DNA from: Microvirga sesbaniae
Lineage (GTDB): Bacteria; Pseudomonadota; Alphaproteobacteria; Rhizobiales; Beijerinckiaceae
Direction of reading: 5' to 3'
NCBI RefSeq assembly: GCF_025460805.1
Contig: NZ_JAMXFJ010000006.1
Coordinates: 124,001-188,000, forward strand
DNA: 64,000 nucleotides
Every line of letters begins with the position of its first letter. Within the stretch, counting starts at the first letter, position 1. This document shows, one piece after another, positions 26,711 to 35,507 of the stretch. The notes under the pieces were generated by a model. That model saw only the letters and a list, made by a program, of their open reading frames with translations. It did not search any database and was not told the origin of the DNA. The translations under genes were made by a program, and so were the position numbers.

Positions 26711-26956
26711 ATGCCCCGCTATTACATTGATGTCAGGAGCCATTTCGGCATCGATGAGGATCCGAGTGGCGTCGAGTTGCCGGACATCGCGGCCGCCAGG
26801 AGCGAGGCCGCGAGAGTGGCCGAGAGGCTTCTGAAGAGCTGGGCCGGCATGTCGCCGCATTACAGCAGCGAGATCATGATCGAGATCGTCGGGGAGGATC
26901 TCCGCCCCGTTCTCATCATCCCCTGGATGGACGCGACGTCGACGTCCGACGAGTGA
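26711..26956 (+). CDS. DUF6894-type small protein
   Basis: 81 residues. MPRYYIDVRSHFGIDEDPSGVELPD at the start, followed by an AARSEAARVAERLL helix and a beta strand rich C-terminus, the layout of DUF6894 proteins that are abundant in Hyphomicrobiales. Function unknown; they are often near stress genes. The ATG is preceded by GAGGGG. A small hairpin (tggggttcagcccca) lies about 30 nt upstream of the start. Confidence 0.8.
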   Translation: MPRYYIDVRSHFGIDEDPSGVELPDIAAARSEAARVAERLLKSWAGMSPHYSSEIMIEIVGEDLRPVLIIPWMDATSTSDE

Positions 26957-26966
26957 TTCTCGACCC

Positions 26967-27317
26967 TCACCGGGAATCCGGCTTGAGCTGACGCAGCGCC
27001 TCGTCGTGCGTTTCGAAGATCCTGAACACCCGGTCCATCGCGGTCAGCCGGAACAGCTTCTGAACCTGGCTGCTGGGCGCCACGATCCCGATGTCGCCGT
27101 CGGCTTTCCGGGCCGCCTTCAGGGCGGCGACCAGGGCGCCGAGACCGGTGCTGTCCATGAACGAGACATGGGCCAGATGCAGGGCGAGCCTGACATTGCC
27201 GCCGGCGATCGCCGATGAGATCTGCTGTTTGAAGCTCGGCGCCGCGGCGGCGTCCAGGCGGCCTTCGATGTTGACCAGGGCTGTTCCCGCGTCCTGCGCA
27301 GCCAGCTCGATGTTCAT
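26967..27317 (-). CDS. STAS-domain anti-sigma factor antagonist
   Basis: 116 residues, SpoIIAA-like. The phospho-acceptor serine lies in FMDSTGLGALVAAL (about residue 56). N-terminal beta strands NIEGRLDAAAAP and C-terminal VFRIFETHDEALRQL fit the fold. GGGGGAGCGC precedes the ATG. It would be controlled by a serine kinase of the SpoIIAB/RsbW type and a phosphatase, neither of which is in the window. The gene ends 11 nt from the DUF6894 gene, tail to tail. Confidence 0.88.
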   Translation of the reverse strand: MNIELAAQDAGTALVNIEGRLDAAAAPSFKQQISSAIAGGNVRLALHLAHVSFMDSTGLGALVAALKAARKADGDIGIVAPSSQVQKLFRLTAMDRVFRIFETHDEALRQLKPDSR

Positions 27318-27381
27318 GCGCTCCCCCTTCAGGATTACTCCAAGCGGCGTAGATCAACGCACGATCTCAGATTTCGATCCT

Positions 27382-27497
27382 GGAGCATAGGACGTGAAAA
27401 GTGGACGCATGTTCGAGGCCCGACCCGATGCTCCACTCTTGGCTGGCGCGTCGTACGGGTCGCGAGCGTGGCTCGCTTTCGTCCGCACGATGCGCTC
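27382..27497. repeat. Degenerate family B and family D repeats
   Basis: 27382-27434 is a diverged family B copy (ggagcat, aaaagtgg, gatgctcc). 27444-27497 is a family D copy ending cgctttcgtccgcacgatgc. Confidence 0.6.
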
Positions 27498-27510
27498 GGC
27501 AGTCTTCCGG

Positions 27511-27768
27511 CCGGGATCACCGGGACAAGCCCGGTGATGACGTGAGAGGGTGGCATGAGCGGGTGATGATACCTTCCACACGCCATGGCCGGCCTTGTGC
27601 CGGCCATCCCGATTGCTTCGGGCTCAGCGCGTCAGACAAGCGGGATCGCCGGGACGAGCCCGGTGATGAGGGGGAGGGGAGAGACGGCCAGCCCGATGGT
27701 CCGATGCTCCCATCTTGAAGCGGCGCATCGTTCGGGGCGGACCCGCTCTCGTCCGCACGATGCGCTGA
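27511..27768. repeat. Family A half copy, family A full copy, family D copy
   Basis: 27511-27547 is a right arm of family A alone; 27579-27677 is a full family A copy; 27723-27768 is family D (gcgcatcgttcggggcgg to gtccgcacgatgcgct). Together they occupy nearly all of the gap before the next gene. Confidence 0.8.
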
Positions 27769-27799
27769 TGGGAACGGAGGCGTTGGAGGTGGCCCGGGC

Positions 27800-28111
27800 T
27801 TACGGGCTGCTGGCCCAGCTGGCCAGGGCGCTTTCCGGGTTCTGACCGAGCGGCGTCGCCACGGTCACGGGTGCGGGAGGCGTGGCCCGGGTCATGCAGA
27901 CCTGCATGTGAGCCTTGCGGGCATCCTTGATCTCGGCCCGGTAATCGGGCAGCGACAGGTTCCGTGTCCGGAAGATCAGCCGCGTTTCCTTGTAGCAGGC
28001 GTTCCACCGGGCTTTCCCCTCGGGAGACGACGCCCAGCGCCGGTCCTGCGCGGAGACGCTGCCCGAAGCCAGGACGGTGCAGGCCAGCATGGCGCAAGTG
28101 AAATAGCGCAT
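27800..28111 (-). CDS. Secreted hypothetical protein, paralogue of the 34959-35270 product
   Basis: 103 residues with a Sec signal peptide (MRYFTCAMLACTVLASGSVSA-Q). The mature part has two conserved cysteines, in WNACYKETRL and QVCMTRATPPAP, so a disulfide in the periplasm is likely. A second gene at 34959-35270 encodes a protein of identical length with the same WASxPEGKARW, CYxET, CMTRATPPAPV and NPExAL blocks. No function known. Confidence 0.75.
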   Translation of the reverse strand: MRYFTCAMLACTVLASGSVSAQDRRWASSPEGKARWNACYKETRLIFRTRNLSLPDYRAEIKDARKAHMQVCMTRATPPAPVTVATPLGQNPESALASWASSP

Positions 28112-28531
28112 CGGCGAGGCTCACGGTGTGAGGATCGGCTCATGGGCGGAGTATAGCCGACTGCCATCCCAGGTGTCTCACGACACGGGCAGGGCAAAAG
28201 TGGTCACACTTTTGCTCCATCGTCGTCGGGACGATTGCAGCGCGGGCCGTTGAGCGGCGACGAACGTCGGAAGAGCGATCTCACGCCATGGCGAAACCAT
28301 GGGCGCCGAAACCGAAGGACGGTCGCATTCAACGATGCGCTAAGGGAGTTGAGAGCACAGGAGGAGGGCCGTGACGGCCGCCGTCAGGGCCGCAGCGATC
28401 AGGCCCTTGTCGATGAGATGGGCCGGCAGGGCAGTGCGCGGGAGCGTTCGCTTTACCACATCAAGGCTCGATGGCTGGGACGTCACAGGCTGTCTTACCT
28501 GTGGCGGGCGCCCGGCATGTCAACACCATGG
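28112..28531. other. Intergenic stretch with a hairpin and a doubtful tiny gene
   Basis: Holds the perfect stem gcaaaagtg/cacttttgc at 28194-28215 (a family B fragment) and, on the minus strand, the possible 39-residue membrane peptide described separately. Otherwise nothing recognised. Confidence 0.5.
28340..28459 (-). CDS. Possible 39-residue single-pass membrane peptide
   Basis: A GTG at 28459 opens a short frame with a basic start (MVKRTLPR) and a 20-residue hydrophobic helix (LIAAALTAAVTALLLC) just before the stop. The topology is plausible, but there is no clear ribosome binding site and the evidence is the helix alone. Confidence 0.22.
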   Translation of the reverse strand: MVKRTLPRTALPAHLIDKGLIAAALTAAVTALLLCSQLP

Positions 28532-29263
28532 TCATCGATCCTGTTTCCACACGGGCAGGAGCTGGGAGAATTTGCCCCGGATGATCTCGTAGCACTCGCA
28601 GGCCGTCTCTTCGAGGCCGCGTCGATCCAGGATGGTGATGCTGCCTCTGCTCTGGTTGATGAGCCCGGCCTCGTGGAGGCTCCGCGTGACGGCGCTCACG
28701 GTCGAGCGCTGGACCCCCAGCATCTCCGCGAGAAACTCGTGCGTCAGGGGCAGTTCGTCCGAGCCCCACCGGTCGCGCGTGCTGAGAATCCAGCGGCAGC
28801 ATCGCGCCTCGACGCCGTGCGTGGCGTTGCAGGCGACGCTCTGGAGCGTCTGCGCCAGCAGGGCCTCGGTGAACCGCAGGATGAGCTGCTGAACGTTGGG
28901 CCGGGTCTTGAAGGCATCGTGCATCAGGTCCAGGTCGATCCGGGATGCCGTTCCGGGGATCTGGACGATATAGCGTCCGAACGAGTTGCGGGACACGAAG
29001 GCGCTGACGAAACCGAAAAGGGATTCGCACCCGAACGTGGCCATCTCGGCCGACTTGCCGTCGATCATGACGGTCACGAGAGACACCACCGCGCTGTGAG
29101 GGAAGTAGGTATGCTGGATCGCCTGGCCCGGCTCGTAGATCACGTCGCCGCGCTGACAATCCACGAATTCGAAATGCGGCTCCAGATACGCGAAATCCTC
29201 GTCGTCCAGAGCGGCCAGGAGCCGATTGGATCGGTGAGGGCTGTCCATACGAACCTGCGTCAC
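28532..29263 (-). CDS. Crp/Fnr family transcriptional regulator
   Basis: 243 residues. N-terminal cyclic-nucleotide-binding-like domain (FVDCQRGDVIYEPGQAIQHTYF region), no Fnr-type cysteine set, and a C-terminal winged helix with HEFLAEMLGVQRSTVSAVTR as recognition helix. Proteins of this subgroup generally act as local regulators; the ligand is unknown. An adenylate cyclase gene lies 1.3 kb away, so cAMP is one possibility. A second in-frame ATG is at 29248. Confidence 0.9.
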   Translation of the reverse strand: MTQVRMDSPHRSNRLLAALDDEDFAYLEPHFEFVDCQRGDVIYEPGQAIQHTYFPHSAVVSLVTVMIDGKSAEMATFGCESLFGFVSAFVSRNSFGRYIVQIPGTASRIDLDLMHDAFKTRPNVQQLILRFTEALLAQTLQSVACNATHGVEARCCRWILSTRDRWGSDELPLTHEFLAEMLGVQRSTVSAVTRSLHEAGLINQSRGSITILDRRGLEETACECYEIIRGKFSQLLPVWKQDR

Positions 29264-29397
29264 GGGGGACGGTCCTGTTCTGAACAGGCTTCATTCTACC
29301 ACACTGGACGGTCCAGCGCATCGGACGGACCCAGCGGGTCGGCGGCCGCGATGCGGGAACCGCGCGGGCATCGCCGCCCGCAGGGCGGCGCGCGATC

Positions 29398-30375
29398 TCA
29401 TTCGATCACCACGTCGGCGCTGCTGAGAAGCGTCGGCGGCACGGCGATGCCGAGAGCGCCGGCGGCCTTCAGATTCACGAACAGCTCGACTTTCGTGACG
29501 AGCTGAACGGGAAGATCGGCCGGTTTCTCACCGTTGAGAATCCGCCCGGCATAGATGCCGGTGCGGCGGTGCGACTGGGTGAAGTCTCCGCCGTAGCTCA
29601 TCAGCCCGCCCGCGTTCGGGAAGTCGCGGGACTGTGTGATCGCCGGCACGCGATAGCGGGTCGCCAGCGCGGCGAGGCGCTGGCTGCGGAACGCGAAGTA
29701 GGGATCGGACGTGAACACCAGACCGCCGGCATCGAGCCCGGCGACCGCCGAGAACAGGCCTTCGAACTCGATTTCGTCGCTGGTGCTCAGAACGTGAAGC
29801 CGTACGCCGAGGGCGTCGGCCGCCGCATGGAGGTTCTTCAGCTGGGAATCGGCCGTCGGGCTCGTGGGGTTGACGGCAACGGCGAACACGGTCTCGTCCG
29901 GCAGCAGCTCGCGCATGAATTCGAGCCGCTTGCGCGAGACTTCCACGCTCAGGCTCGACACGCCCGTGAGATTGCCCCCGGGCCGGGACAGGCTGTCCAC
30001 GACGCCCAGCGCGACCGGGTCGCCGCCCATCTCGAACACGATGGTGATCGTGCCGGTGGCCGATTTCGCCGCCAGGGCGGCCGGAGCGCCCCCGGCCGCG
30101 ACGATGACCGCGGGCTTGCGCGCCGCCAGGTCGGCCGCGAGAGCCGGCAGGAGCTTGTACTGCCCCTGCGCCCAGCGATACTCGATGGCGACGTTGCGGC
30201 TCTCGGAATATCCGGTCTCGCCGAGGCCTTCGCGGAACGCCTTGAGGCGGCTGGCGAAGGGTTCGGGCGATTCCGGGCCGAGATATCCGATCAGGGGAAT
30301 CGCGAGAGGCTGGGCGCGGACGGGACGCGCCAGCGTGGCCGCGCCGAGCCCGGAGATGAAGTCGCGGCGCCTCAT
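29398..30375 (-). CDS. ABC transporter substrate-binding protein, ABC_sub_bind (COG2984) family
   Basis: 325 residues. Begins with a Tat-like signal, MRRRDFISGLGAATLARPVRAQ, then GYLGPESPEPFASRLKAF and the family's EYRWAQGQYKLLPALAADL and two-lobe pattern. Periplasmic. Members of this family bind tryptophan/tyrosine or unknown ligands; in Hyphomicrobiales they are numerous and often lack linked permeases, as here. The longer in-frame extension to 30438 adds residues before the Tat motif and is unlikely. Confidence 0.85.
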   Translation of the reverse strand: MRRRDFISGLGAATLARPVRAQPLAIPLIGYLGPESPEPFASRLKAFREGLGETGYSESRNVAIEYRWAQGQYKLLPALAADLAARKPAVIVAAGGAPAALAAKSATGTITIVFEMGGDPVALGVVDSLSRPGGNLTGVSSLSVEVSRKRLEFMRELLPDETVFAVAVNPTSPTADSQLKNLHAAADALGVRLHVLSTSDEIEFEGLFSAVAGLDAGGLVFTSDPYFAFRSQRLAALATRYRVPAITQSRDFPNAGGLMSYGGDFTQSHRRTGIYAGRILNGEKPADLPVQLVTKVELFVNLKAAGALGIAVPPTLLSSADVVIE

Positions 30376-30523
30376 CGGGCCGGTATCCGTGCGCGCGAGG
30401 CCGCGAACGATCATGGGGTCTCTGCTTCGAACGGCCATCGCGCGTCACCTCGATGCGTCCAGGGGCCCCGCAACCCGGCCGCATGATAGCCGCATTGCTC
30501 GCGTCCCGAAACCGGCCGGAATG

Positions 30524-32329
30524 TCAGCCTATCGCGTCACGGGGCATGGGCCGCGTGGCGGCGTCCGGGCTGCCTGCAACGGGCTCGGGGCAGGCGGGCG
30601 GCTGTGCGAAGGGCACCCCGTAGACGGGCATCTTCTCGTCGTAGCCCTTGATCGAGCGCAGCCCCAGCGACGCGATCGCGCGCTTGTCCGTCACGGCCTC
30701 GGCGACGGCCACATCCGCGAGGATCTCCCCGTCGGCCGCCGAGGCGCACAGGCGCGCGGCGAGGTTCACGACGCTGCCGATGGCCGTGTAGTCGAACCGG
30801 CTTTCGTACCCGATCCGCCCGACGGTCGCGGGCCCCATGGCCAACCCGATTCCGAAGCCGATCCGATGGCCGCGCCCGCTCCAGCCGACGATGAGGTCCT
30901 GGACGCTGCGCTGCATGTCCGCCGCCATGTCGACGGCCCGGAGGGCGGGGTCGTCGATCGGCACGGGTGCATTCAGAAGCAGCATCAGGCCGTCCCCCGA
31001 AAAGCTCGTCAGCGTTGCGGCGTTTCTCGTGATGATCTGCCCGAGGGCATCGTAATATTCCGACAGCACGTTCATCACCTCGTCGGGCGTCGCCTTCGCC
31101 GAGAACGCCGTGAACCCGCGCAGATCGCAGAACACCACCACCACCTCGGTGCGCCGTCCCTCGAGCACGCTGTCGTCTCCCTTGCGGTCGACGAGCTCGG
31201 CGACCTGGGGCGCCAGGAACCGCTTCAGCTTGGCGATCCGCTCCTGCCGCTCCTGGGAGACGGCGAGCTCCGCCGCCATGATGTTGAAGCTGTCCGCCAG
31301 CCGCTGGAGCTCGTCGCCCGTCCCGATATGGATGCGATGCTCGAAATGGCCGGCGCCGATCCGCTCGGTGCCCTCCTCGAGCCGCCGGATCGGGTCGGTC
31401 ATCCGGCTCGCCAGCACATAGGCCAGGAGGCCCGCGAAGGCGGCGCCGGCGAGCAGAAGGCCGCCGGTGCGCCACAGGGCGGCATAGATGGGCCCGAACG
31501 CCTCGGACAGGGGCTGCTCGACGACGATCGTCCAGTCGGGCCCGGGCACGGGAGCGGCCGCGGCGGCGATCGCCTTCCCCTGGCCGTCCGTGCCCGTGAC
31601 GACGTCCGTTCCGGCCTGCCCGATCAGATCCCGGAGCGCCCGGAACGGCGCCAGGGTGGCCTCGTCGGCTCCGCGCAGCACGAGGCTGATGTCCGGGTGG
31701 GCGATGAGCCGGCCCGGCCCGTCGAGCAGGAACGCGGTGCCCGTCCTGCCGACCTTGATGGCCGAGATCACGTCCCAGATCAGCTTCAGGTTCACCTCGG
31801 CGACGACCACCCCGACGGACGCGCGGTTGCCCGACATGGCGACCGTCAGGTACGGCTCGGAATCGCGGTAGTAGCGGACCGGTCCGTACCACAGGCGGGT
31901 GGACCGGGCTCCGGCGACGGCCTCGTTCTCCGTGCGGTTCGCGCGGCTCTCGGTCCGGTTCAGTCCGATGCGCGAGACATAGAGCCGCTCGCGCCCGGCG
32001 CCGTCCACCAGGGTGAGGCTGACGATGGCCGGCACCTGCCGCATCAGGCGCAGGGCATCGATCCGCCGCTGCTCGTCGGGTTCCTCCGTCCAGGAGAGCT
32101 GGACGAGGCCCCCGAGCTGGTTGGTGATGCCCTCGAGAAACCCCTGGATCTTGACGGCCGCCGATCGCGCCTCGACCGCGAGCAGCTGGTCGAGGGTCGC
32201 CCGTTGATCGCGATAGCTGAACCAGGCCTCGCTGACGCCATTGGTCGCCAGGGGAATGACCACGGCGAGATACAGCACGAGGAAGTATTTTTGGAACAGC
32301 CCGCTGAACCGGAGGCGGCGCCCTGTCAT
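30524..32329 (-). CDS. Membrane adenylate/guanylate cyclase with Cache sensor and HAMP
   Basis: 601 residues. Membrane segment about 13-32, a periplasmic Cache-type sensor to about residue 285, second membrane segment about 290-310, HAMP (SRMTDPIRRLEEGTERI), then a class III cyclase domain. The catalytic metal aspartates are in VVFCDLRGFTAFS and SFSGDGLMLLLN, and the transition-state Asn/Arg in GSVVNLAARLC, so it should be active. Substrate choice (ATP or GTP) cannot be fixed by eye. Alone in its transcription unit. Confidence 0.92.
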   Translation of the reverse strand: MTGRRLRFSGLFQKYFLVLYLAVVIPLATNGVSEAWFSYRDQRATLDQLLAVEARSAAVKIQGFLEGITNQLGGLVQLSWTEEPDEQRRIDALRLMRQVPAIVSLTLVDGAGRERLYVSRIGLNRTESRANRTENEAVAGARSTRLWYGPVRYYRDSEPYLTVAMSGNRASVGVVVAEVNLKLIWDVISAIKVGRTGTAFLLDGPGRLIAHPDISLVLRGADEATLAPFRALRDLIGQAGTDVVTGTDGQGKAIAAAAAPVPGPDWTIVVEQPLSEAFGPIYAALWRTGGLLLAGAAFAGLLAYVLASRMTDPIRRLEEGTERIGAGHFEHRIHIGTGDELQRLADSFNIMAAELAVSQERQERIAKLKRFLAPQVAELVDRKGDDSVLEGRRTEVVVVFCDLRGFTAFSAKATPDEVMNVLSEYYDALGQIITRNAATLTSFSGDGLMLLLNAPVPIDDPALRAVDMAADMQRSVQDLIVGWSGRGHRIGFGIGLAMGPATVGRIGYESRFDYTAIGSVVNLAARLCASAADGEILADVAVAEAVTDKRAIASLGLRSIKGYDEKMPVYGVPFAQPPACPEPVAGSPDAATRPMPRDAIG

Positions 32330-32562
32330 GGCCGGCTGCGCATCGGCCGGTCCCGCCGGAAACGGGCAGGCCGGGCGAGGGCGGGGCGCGTGCGGTGCGT
32401 CGACACGGAAGGCAAGGCGATCATCGAGAGCCCTCGACCCGTCATGGTCGCATGCCCTGGATTATGAAGCCGGGCCGGGCATCCCGCCAGTGGTTTGTTC
32501 TCCCGCGGCCGTCGCGACGGCGGATCACCACTGTTGCAGGCGCGCTACACAAAAAAGAGAAA

Positions 32563-32582
32563 GGCAGCCGAGCTGCCCTTTT
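32563..32582. terminator. Possible bidirectional hairpin terminator
   Basis: Stem ggcagc/gctgcc with loop cga; followed by cttttg on the plus strand and, on the minus strand, by TTTCTCTTTTTT. It precedes the candidate small RNA at 32600-32711. Confidence 0.45.
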
Positions 32583-32599
32583 GTGCTTGCTGCTTTTTC

Positions 32600-32711
32600 G
32601 TGCACAAAGTACTTTATTGCAATGCAGCACGGTGATTGGCGTTACCGTCCTGCGCGCCCTTCTTGGGCGTTTCCTCCCTAAACTTCGGGCCGCATTCGTG
32701 CGGCCCTTTTT
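32600..32711 (+). ncRNA. Candidate trans-acting small RNA, three hairpins with anti-Shine-Dalgarno linker
   Basis: Hairpin 1 is ggtgattggcgttacc (32631-32646); hairpin 2 is cgccc/gggcg with loop ttctt (32655-32669); then a single-stranded linker ttcctccct (32670-32678); then hairpin 3 gggccgcattcgtgcggccc (32687-32706) with ttttt. The CCUCC motif between hairpins is the layout of several alphaproteobacterial sRNA families. The 5' end is uncertain; the upstream ttgtgcttgctgctttttcg and actttattgc could form a promoter. Confidence 0.45.
32687..32711 (+). terminator. Rho-independent terminator
   Basis: Stem gggccgca/tgcggccc with a four-base loop, followed by five T then c and t. It ends the candidate small RNA; no protein gene precedes it on this strand. 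Confidence 0.8.
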
Positions 32712-32870
32712 CTTGTTGGGGGAGGTTATTCACGCTCCCCGTTTCGGGCAAGCCAAATTCTGCGGCTCTTACGTACGTCAAAAGTATAGCCTCGCTCGCG
32801 ACGCCCGGAGGCGGCGGCCGATCCGCTCTTCGGCAAGAGGAGCGCCGGACGGTGCGCCGCTCAAAGGCTT

Positions 32871-32924
32871 GAGCATCGGATGCGATCCCGAAAGTGCATT
32901 CCACTTTCGGGTCCGATGTTCTAG
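32871..32924. repeat. Family B palindromic repeat
   Basis: gagcatcgga, cccgaaagtg, loop, cactttcggg, tccgatgttctag. It ends three bases before the next gene's ATG, so it probably supplies part of that gene's leader. Confidence 0.8.
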
Positions 32925-32926
32925 GG

Positions 32927-33283
32927 ATGGCAGGGAACTGGGGTTGGGGGATGATGATGGACGGGAGCGATCAACTCGGCTCCGCCGTGACGCTCGGCAT
33001 TGTGCTGGCTGTCGGCGTGGCGCTGGTCCTGCTGCTCGTAGGGCTCGTTCGGGCCGTCTGGCGCTGGATGATCGGAGGCACGCGATCGGCCAAGGGGGCT
33101 CGGAAGCAGGAGCCCAGACTCGACCCGGTCGAGCCGATCGGCCCGGCGGGAGTCACCGCGTCGGATCTCTTCGTGGTCCGGTCGAACCTCAATGCCATCG
33201 CCCGGCAGGTCGAGGATCTGGAGCGCAGGCTTCGCCTCGAGGGGGCCGGGAGCGCGAAGGACATGGCCGCCACCCGCGATTGA
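32927..33283 (+). CDS. Small single-pass membrane protein with coiled-coil tail
   Basis: 118 residues from ATG 32927; an alternative start is one of three ATGs at 32951. N-terminal GNWGWGMMMDGSD, a long hydrophobic helix (AVTLGIVLAVGVALVLLLVG), a basic stop-transfer RAVWRWMIGGTR, then a cytosolic helix SNLNAIARQVEDLERRLRLEG. It resembles SHOCT-like small membrane proteins, without the SHOCT domain. The start overlaps the family B repeat boundary. Confidence 0.55.
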   Translation: MAGNWGWGMMMDGSDQLGSAVTLGIVLAVGVALVLLLVGLVRAVWRWMIGGTRSAKGARKQEPRLDPVEPIGPAGVTASDLFVVRSNLNAIARQVEDLERRLRLEGAGSAKDMAATRD

Positions 33284-33307
33284 CCGGGCCGGCCCGGACA
33301 CCCTCCA

Positions 33308-33542
33308 CACGTCATGGCAGGCCATCCCGATCCGGTGCAGCGCGGGGCCTCTCAGAAGCGGGTTCACCGGGACAAGCCCGGTGATGACATGGGTGGGTGA
33401 CCATCGCTGTGGCGTGACCTTTCCCACGACCCTCCTACGTCATGGCCGGCCCTGTGCCGGCCATCCCGATTGCCCCATGCTCAACCCATTGAGCGGCGCA
33501 CGTGCGCAAAACCGGTTCCCACTTTTGCGTCCGATGCTCTAG
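33308..33542. repeat. Family A repeats (one shortened, one half) and a family B repeat
   Basis: 33308-33391 is a family A copy with part of its left arm deleted; 33435-33472 is a left arm only; 33504-33542 is family B (gcaaaaccggttcccacttt then tgcgtccgatgctctag). Confidence 0.8.
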
Positions 33543-33596
33543 CCTCGGGCATGATCCCGTCCGGCCTGTCGGACGAGGACGGCGGCCGTGCCGACG

Positions 33597-34805
33597 TCAA
33601 ACCACGAACAGATCGTGATGGGTCAGAGCCGTTCCCGGCTTCACCCGGGCGAACTCGATCGGCGCCCCGGATCCGGATGCATCGGCGTCGTAGGACAGGG
33701 CGCCCGAGCTCCTGTCGTAGAGAACGTGGTCGTTCCTGTCCTTCGCCTGGGAGCCGAGGGCGAAGAACGCTTCCTTCAGTTGCGCGGGTTGCGAGAGCGT
33801 GCCGTTGCCGAGCTTGCTGAAAACCTTGTTGTCGAGCCAGATCCTGTCCTGGCCCGGCTTGAAGTCCGTGATCGTGTCCACATTGACCGCGCGACCCGCC
33901 GCGGATGTCCCCGGTTTCGAGTCGAACACGAAGACGTCCTTTCCGGCGCCGCCGGACAGAACGTCGTTGCCCGGTCCGCCGGAGAGCGTGTCGTTGCCCG
34001 CTTTCCCGTGCAGAGTGTCGTTCCCGGAACCGCCCTTGATCGTCGCGACGGCGGCCTTCTGCAGGCTCGCTTTCGCCATGGCCTTGTGCGAGACCGACAG
34101 GGCGTAGAACGAGGTCTGTCCGTACCCGGTCCCTTGCGTCTCGTTCACGCCCAGATAGGCGCCGGCCTTGAAGTAGAAGGTGTCGGACTGCCACACGCTG
34201 TTGATCTTGCTGACCGACTTGTAGGTCTGGCCGTCGGCCTTGACGGTGACGACGAGCTGATCGCCCTTCGCGCTGATCGAGTAGGAGAAGCGTTCGTTCA
34301 GCGACACCTGCGGCTGCTTGCCCGCGGCATTGTGGAAGTAGAACTTGGTTTCGCTGTTCTTCGGGCCCGCCTGATCATTGACGAAATAGACCCGGCCGTT
34401 CTCCCAGTTGAGACGGACCAGTTCTTCGTCCTGGCCGTGGATCTGCCCGACGACGATCCGTCCGGGCGTTCCGTCGAACTTGGTCGGCGCATGATCGACC
34501 GTCAGCGTGGCGGTCATGACGCCGCCTTTCGAAAGCCTCCATGCGGCACGCTCGGAACCGATCATCTCGCGCAGCTCGGACCGGGCGAACTTGGAGCCTT
34601 TCGTCGTGGCGCCCTCGACCGGGGCCACGAACGTCATCGCCCCGTCGGGGCCGGTGTAGAAATATTTCGAATGTTCGTAAGAGGAGAGATTCTTCACCTC
34701 CCGCGAGGTGCCCTTGAAGCCGCCGCTGCCGTCGACGGGAAGGCCGATCTTCCAGTCGGAGAGATCGAAGTTTTGGCCGGGAGCCGTCTTGGGGTCGAGT
34801 GCCAT
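33597..34805 (-). CDS. Polysaccharide lyase family 7 (alginate lyase) with C-terminal RTX repeats
   Basis: 402 residues. PL7 catalytic motifs are all present: RSELR at 75-79, QIH at 121-123, and YFKAGAYLG about residue 215, so it should cleave alginate by beta-elimination. The C-terminal third has RTX nonapeptides (GGSGNDTLHGKAGNDTLSG, then more) and a terminal hydrophobic tail TALTHHDLFVV, a type I secretion signal. No Sec signal. A type I exporter lies 18 kb downstream in the same window and could serve it; no exporter is adjacent. Confidence 0.9.
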   Translation of the reverse strand: MALDPKTAPGQNFDLSDWKIGLPVDGSGGFKGTSREVKNLSSYEHSKYFYTGPDGAMTFVAPVEGATTKGSKFARSELREMIGSERAAWRLSKGGVMTATLTVDHAPTKFDGTPGRIVVGQIHGQDEELVRLNWENGRVYFVNDQAGPKNSETKFYFHNAAGKQPQVSLNERFSYSISAKGDQLVVTVKADGQTYKSVSKINSVWQSDTFYFKAGAYLGVNETQGTGYGQTSFYALSVSHKAMAKASLQKAAVATIKGGSGNDTLHGKAGNDTLSGGPGNDVLSGGAGKDVFVFDSKPGTSAAGRAVNVDTITDFKPGQDRIWLDNKVFSKLGNGTLSQPAQLKEAFFALGSQAKDRNDHVLYDRSSGALSYDADASGSGAPIEFARVKPGTALTHHDLFVV

Positions 34806-34958
34806 GGAAACAATACCGATGCCGAAAGCCCGCAGCTTATGGCATCAGGATGTCTCCAGCCTGTCTTTCCGTCCGGGATGGTTACCGGGACGGCGGAACG
34901 ACCCCGATCATCGGCCGGACCCGGCAACGGCGCCGGGCCGCACGATGTCTCGAACCGG

Positions 34959-35270
34959 CTATGGGTTGCGCGCCCAGCTGGACAGAGCCGTCTCCGGGTT
35001 CCGGTCGGTCGGCACGGCCAGCTGCACGGGAGCCGGGGGAGTCGCACGGGTCATGCACTCCCTCATGTGGGACTGGCGGGCGGCCTTGATCGACTGCCGG
35101 TAATCGGCGAGCGAGAAATTGTAGGTTTTGTAGTTGAGCCTCGTTTCCCGGTAGCAGGCGTCCCACCGCGCCTTGCCTTCGGGGGTGGAAGCCCAGTTTC
35201 CCGGCTCGGAGGAGGCATCCAGAGACACGAGGGCGGTGACGGTGAACACTGCAAGCGACAACAAACGCAT
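34959..35270 (-). CDS. Secreted hypothetical protein, paralogue of the 27800-28111 product
   Basis: 103 residues, signal peptide MRLLSLAVFTVTALVSLDAS. Two cysteines in DACYRETRL and RECMTRATPPAP. About half of the mature residues match the paralogue. ATG 35270 is preferred because the signal peptide begins there; the frame is open 48 codons further upstream without a plausible start. Function unknown. Confidence 0.75.
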   Translation of the reverse strand: MRLLSLAVFTVTALVSLDASSEPGNWASTPEGKARWDACYRETRLNYKTYNFSLADYRQSIKAARQSHMRECMTRATPPAPVQLAVPTDRNPETALSSWARNP

Positions 35271-35507
35271 TCCGAACTCACGCAGTTGAACGATGATGAC
35301 TTGGTGAGCAAACGGCTCGCGGAGGCGCGCGTTCAGGCCATGCAAGAGAAAAAAAGGATAGGCACTACCCCGTCGGAGGCACTGCCCCGATGTCGCCCCG
35401 CATGGCTGCTCCATGGATCGCCCCAGGGACCACCCCAGAGACCACCCCAGATACCGCCCCTTGCACGGGGCGCTCGACAGCGGATCCGATGCTCACTTCC
35501 TTGAGCG

